DNA from: Hymenobacter sp.
Lineage (GTDB): Bacteria > Bacteroidota > Bacteroidia > Cytophagales > Hymenobacteraceae
NCBI GenBank assembly: GCA_025362615.1
Contig: JANYFQ010000574.1
Span: 1-6,052, forward strand
DNA: 6,052 nt
Reading direction: 5' to 3'
The stretch's first letter is position 1, and the number at the start of each line of letters is the position of its first letter. The position numbers and the translations under genes are program-made. This document shows, piece by piece, positions 4,082 through 6,052 of the stretch. The notes below the pieces were generated by a model. It did not search any database and had not been told where the DNA came from. It saw only the letters and a list, made by a program, of their open reading frames with translations.

Positions 4082-6052
4082 ATGTCCTTGCTTGCCCCCG
4101 ATTCGTTGGTTACGGCGCTGCCCGCTGCCCTTGCGCCCGCCGATTTGCTCGCCGATTACCGCCTGGCCTGGGAGAGCCGCCACGCCTCGCTGGCCGGCCG
4201 CAAAGAGGTGTTTATGGGCAAGGCCAAGTTCGGAATTTTTGGCGATGGCAAAGAGTTACCGCAGCTTGCGATGGCGCGGGCGTTTCAGAACGGCGACTTC
4301 CGGGCCGGCTACTACCGCGACCAGACGTTTATGGTCGCCATTGGCCAGCTTACCTGGCCGCAGTATTTCGCCCAACTCTACGCCAACCCCGACGTGGAGG
4401 CCGAGCCCGCCACCGCCGGCCGCGCCATGAACGGCCACTTCGCCACCCGCCTGCTCGACGACGACGGCCAGTTTCTGCCCCAAACCGATACTAAAAACTC
4501 CACCGCCGACATTTCGCCCACCGGCGGCCAAATGCCCCGCCTCGTGGGCCTGGCCTACGCCAGCAAGCTCTACCGTCAAAACCCTGAGCTGCACGACCGC
4601 ACCGACTTTTCGGTGAACGGCAACGAGGTGGCCTTCGGCACCATCGGCAACGCCAGTACCTCCGAAGGAATGTTTTTTGAGGCCCTCAACGCCGCCGGGG
4701 TGTTGCAAATCCCGCTGCTGATGTCGGTGTGGGACGACCACTACGGCATCTCCGTACCCGCTGAATACCAGACCACCAAGCAGAGTATTTCGGCCATTTT
4801 GATGGGCTTGCAGCGCGAAAGCGAAAGCGAGCAGGGCTTCGAGATTTTTGTGGTGAAAGGCTGGGACTACCCCGCGCTGCTCGACGCTTACGCCCGCGCC
4901 GCCGCCGTGTGCCGCGCCCAGCACGTCCCCTGCCTCGTCCACGTCACGGAGCTGACGCAGCCGCAGGGCCACAGCACCAGCGGCTCGCACGAGCGCTACA
5001 AATCCAAGGCCCGCCTGGGTTGGGAGGAGGAGCACGACTGCCTCCGCAAGCTCCGCGAGTGGCTTTTGACGGAGAACTACGCCACGGAGGACGAGCTGAA
5101 CGCCATCGAGAAAGAAGCTGCGGCCGTCATCAAAGAAGCCCGCACCGCCGCTTGGTCGGCCTTCTTCGAGCCCATCAAAACCGAGCGCGACGAAGTAGTG
5201 GCGCTCCTCGACCGGCTGGCCGCCGCCACCGGCACCGAAAACGACCTCCACGAAATCATCGAAGCCCTCAAAACCAACCCCGTGCCCATTCGGGCCGATG
5301 CCGTGCGGGCCTTGCGCCGGGCGTTGCGCCCGCTGCGCGGCCTGCGCCACCCCGGCCGCCGCGCCGTGCAGCAAAAGCTCGAAACACTGCTCGCCGACAA
5401 CGCCGACCGATACAATTCGGGCCTCTTTAGCCAGAGCGAAAACGCCGTTGGTAACATCGAAGAAGTGCCCGCCATTTTCGCCGCCGATGCGCCGCTCGTG
5501 GACGGCCGCGAGGTGCTGCAAGCCTGTTTCGAGGCCAACTTTCGGCGCGACCCCACCATCTTCGCCATCGGCGAGGACGTGGGCAAGATTGGCGACGTAA
5601 ACCAAGCCTTTGCGGGCTTGCAGGAGCAGTTCGGCGAACTGCGCGTCACCGATACGGGCATCCGCGAATGCACCATCGTGGGCCAGGGCATTGGCGCGGC
5701 GCTGCGCGGCCTGCGCCCCATCACCGAAATCCAATACCTTGACTACCTGCTCTATGCCATCCAGATATTGAGCGACGACCTGGCCTGCCTGCAATACCGC
5801 ACCAAGGGCGGGCAGAAAGCCCCGCTCATCGTCCGCACCCGCGGCCACCGCCTCGAAGGCATCTGGCACAGCGGTTCGCCGATGCAGATGATTTTGGGGT
5901 CCATCCGGGGTATTCACCTTTGCGTACCGCGCGACATGACGCAAGCCGCTGGCTTCTACAACACGCTGCTCCGCAGCGACGAGCCGGCCATCGTCATCGA
6001 ATGCCTCAACGGCTACCGCCTCAAGGAAAAAACGCCCGCCAACGTCGGCGAA
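4082..6052 (+). CDS. Fused 2-oxoacid dehydrogenase E1 alpha/beta, 3' end cut by window
   Basis: The frame is open for 657 codons to the window edge with no stop. The product is the thiamine-diphosphate-dependent E1 of a pyruvate or branched-chain 2-oxoacid dehydrogenase complex, which decarboxylates the 2-oxoacid and passes the acyl group to E2 lipoyl domains. The alpha part (about 21-365) has GYYRDQ (76-81), the ThDP/metal loop GNASTSEG (189-196), WDDHYGISVP (217-226) and the active-site loop QGHSTSGSHERYK (295-307, His297). A roughly 105-residue Arg/Ala-rich helical linker follows. The beta part starts near 472 (LVDGREVLQACFEANF), with IGEDVG (Glu498 probably catalytic), TDTGIRE and EIQYLDYLLYAIQ. 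About 130-150 beta residues are missing, so the whole protein should be near 800. Normally alpha and beta are separate genes; single-chain fusions occur in Bacteroidota. Substrate (pyruvate or branched-chain) cannot be decided. The start ATG at 4082 lacks a Shine-Dalgarno sequence. Confidence 0.93.
   Translation, partial: MSLLAPDSLVTALPAALAPADLLADYRLAWESRHASLAGRKEVFMGKAKFGIFGDGKELPQLAMARAFQNGDFRAGYYRDQTFMVAIGQLTWPQYFAQLYANPDVEAEPATAGRAMNGHFATRLLDDDGQFLPQTDTKNSTADISPTGGQMPRLVGLAYASKLYRQNPELHDRTDFSVNGNEVAFGTIGNASTSEGMFFEALNAAGVLQIPLLMSVWDDHYGISVPAEYQTTKQSISAILMGLQRESESEQGFEIFVVKGWDYPALLDAYARAAAVCRAQHVPCLVHVTELTQPQGHSTSGSHERYKSKARLGWEEEHDCLRKLREWLLTENYATEDELNAIEKEAAAVIKEARTAAWSAFFEPIKTERDEVVALLDRLAAATGTENDLHEIIEALKTNPVPIRADAVRALRRALRPLRGLRHPGRRAVQQKLETLLADNADRYNSGLFSQSENAVGNIEEVPAIFAADAPLVDGREVLQACFEANFRRDPTIFAIGEDVGKIGDVNQAFAGLQEQFGELRVTDTGIRECTIVGQGIGAALRGLRPITEIQYLDYLLYAIQILSDDLACLQYRTKGGQKAPLIVRTRGHRLEGIWHSGSPMQMILGSIRGIHLCVPRDMTQAAGFYNTLLRSDEPAIVIECLNGYRLKEKTPANVGE

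Noticed and set aside
3806..4183. A 125-codon minus-strand frame crossing the divergent intergenic region
   Set aside because: It overlaps the beginning of the E1 gene and the promoter region, has no recognisable domain, and its composition changes at the intergenic border.
4256..5944. A 562-codon open frame on the minus strand opposite the E1 gene
   Set aside because: The plus strand codes for a clear E1 through the whole stretch. The antisense product is low-complexity (rich in Gly, Ala, Val, His), as expected from the complement of a high-GC gene, and has no recognisable domain.

Overview
The window looks like chromosome of a high-GC member of the Bacteroidota, most likely Hymenobacter or a close relative. 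This is inferred from four things. Start codons lack Shine-Dalgarno sequences. TAnnTTTG-type promoter elements are present. A secreted protein of the DUF1573 type is encoded. A 2-oxoacid dehydrogenase E1 has its alpha and beta chains fused in one polypeptide. No marker gene is present, so the genus is a judgement from style and not a proof.

Layout: bases 1-37 hold a strong hairpin just downstream of a complete alanine dehydrogenase gene (ald, 45-1172, minus strand). Next is a 206-bp, non-coding, nearly palindromic repeat element (1239-1444) with 42-bp arms and G-rich tandem repeats inside. To its right is a tightly packed minus-strand operon. In order of transcription it holds an exported two-domain DUF1573 protein (3005-3778), a HEPN-fold protein (2528-2992), a cytoplasmic protein of unknown family (1941-2534) and a VOC/extradiol-dioxygenase-like protein (1451-1954). 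The gaps are +12, -7 and -14 bp, so the genes are very probably co-transcribed and the last three probably translationally coupled. A 303-bp divergent intergenic region (3779-4081) has a candidate promoter in each direction and a duplicated hairpin in the leader of the rightward gene. That gene is a fused E1 alpha/beta 2-oxoacid dehydrogenase (4082 to beyond 6052) cut by the window end.

How the genes relate: ald makes pyruvate and ammonia from alanine, and the fused E1 belongs to the pyruvate/branched-chain 2-oxoacid dehydrogenase group. Both are housekeeping carbon/nitrogen metabolism, but nothing in the sequence ties their regulation together. The four-gene operon between them has no obvious common pathway. 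Its most unusual part is the HEPN gene overlapping an unrecognised partner gene.

The points most worth following up are the HEPN/unknown pair, the long hairpin element with G-rich repeats, the apparent exchange of Asp and Asn at two thiamine-diphosphate metal-ligand positions in the E1 alpha domain, and the duplicated leader hairpin. I did not see a CRISPR array, tRNA, rRNA, transposase or phage gene.
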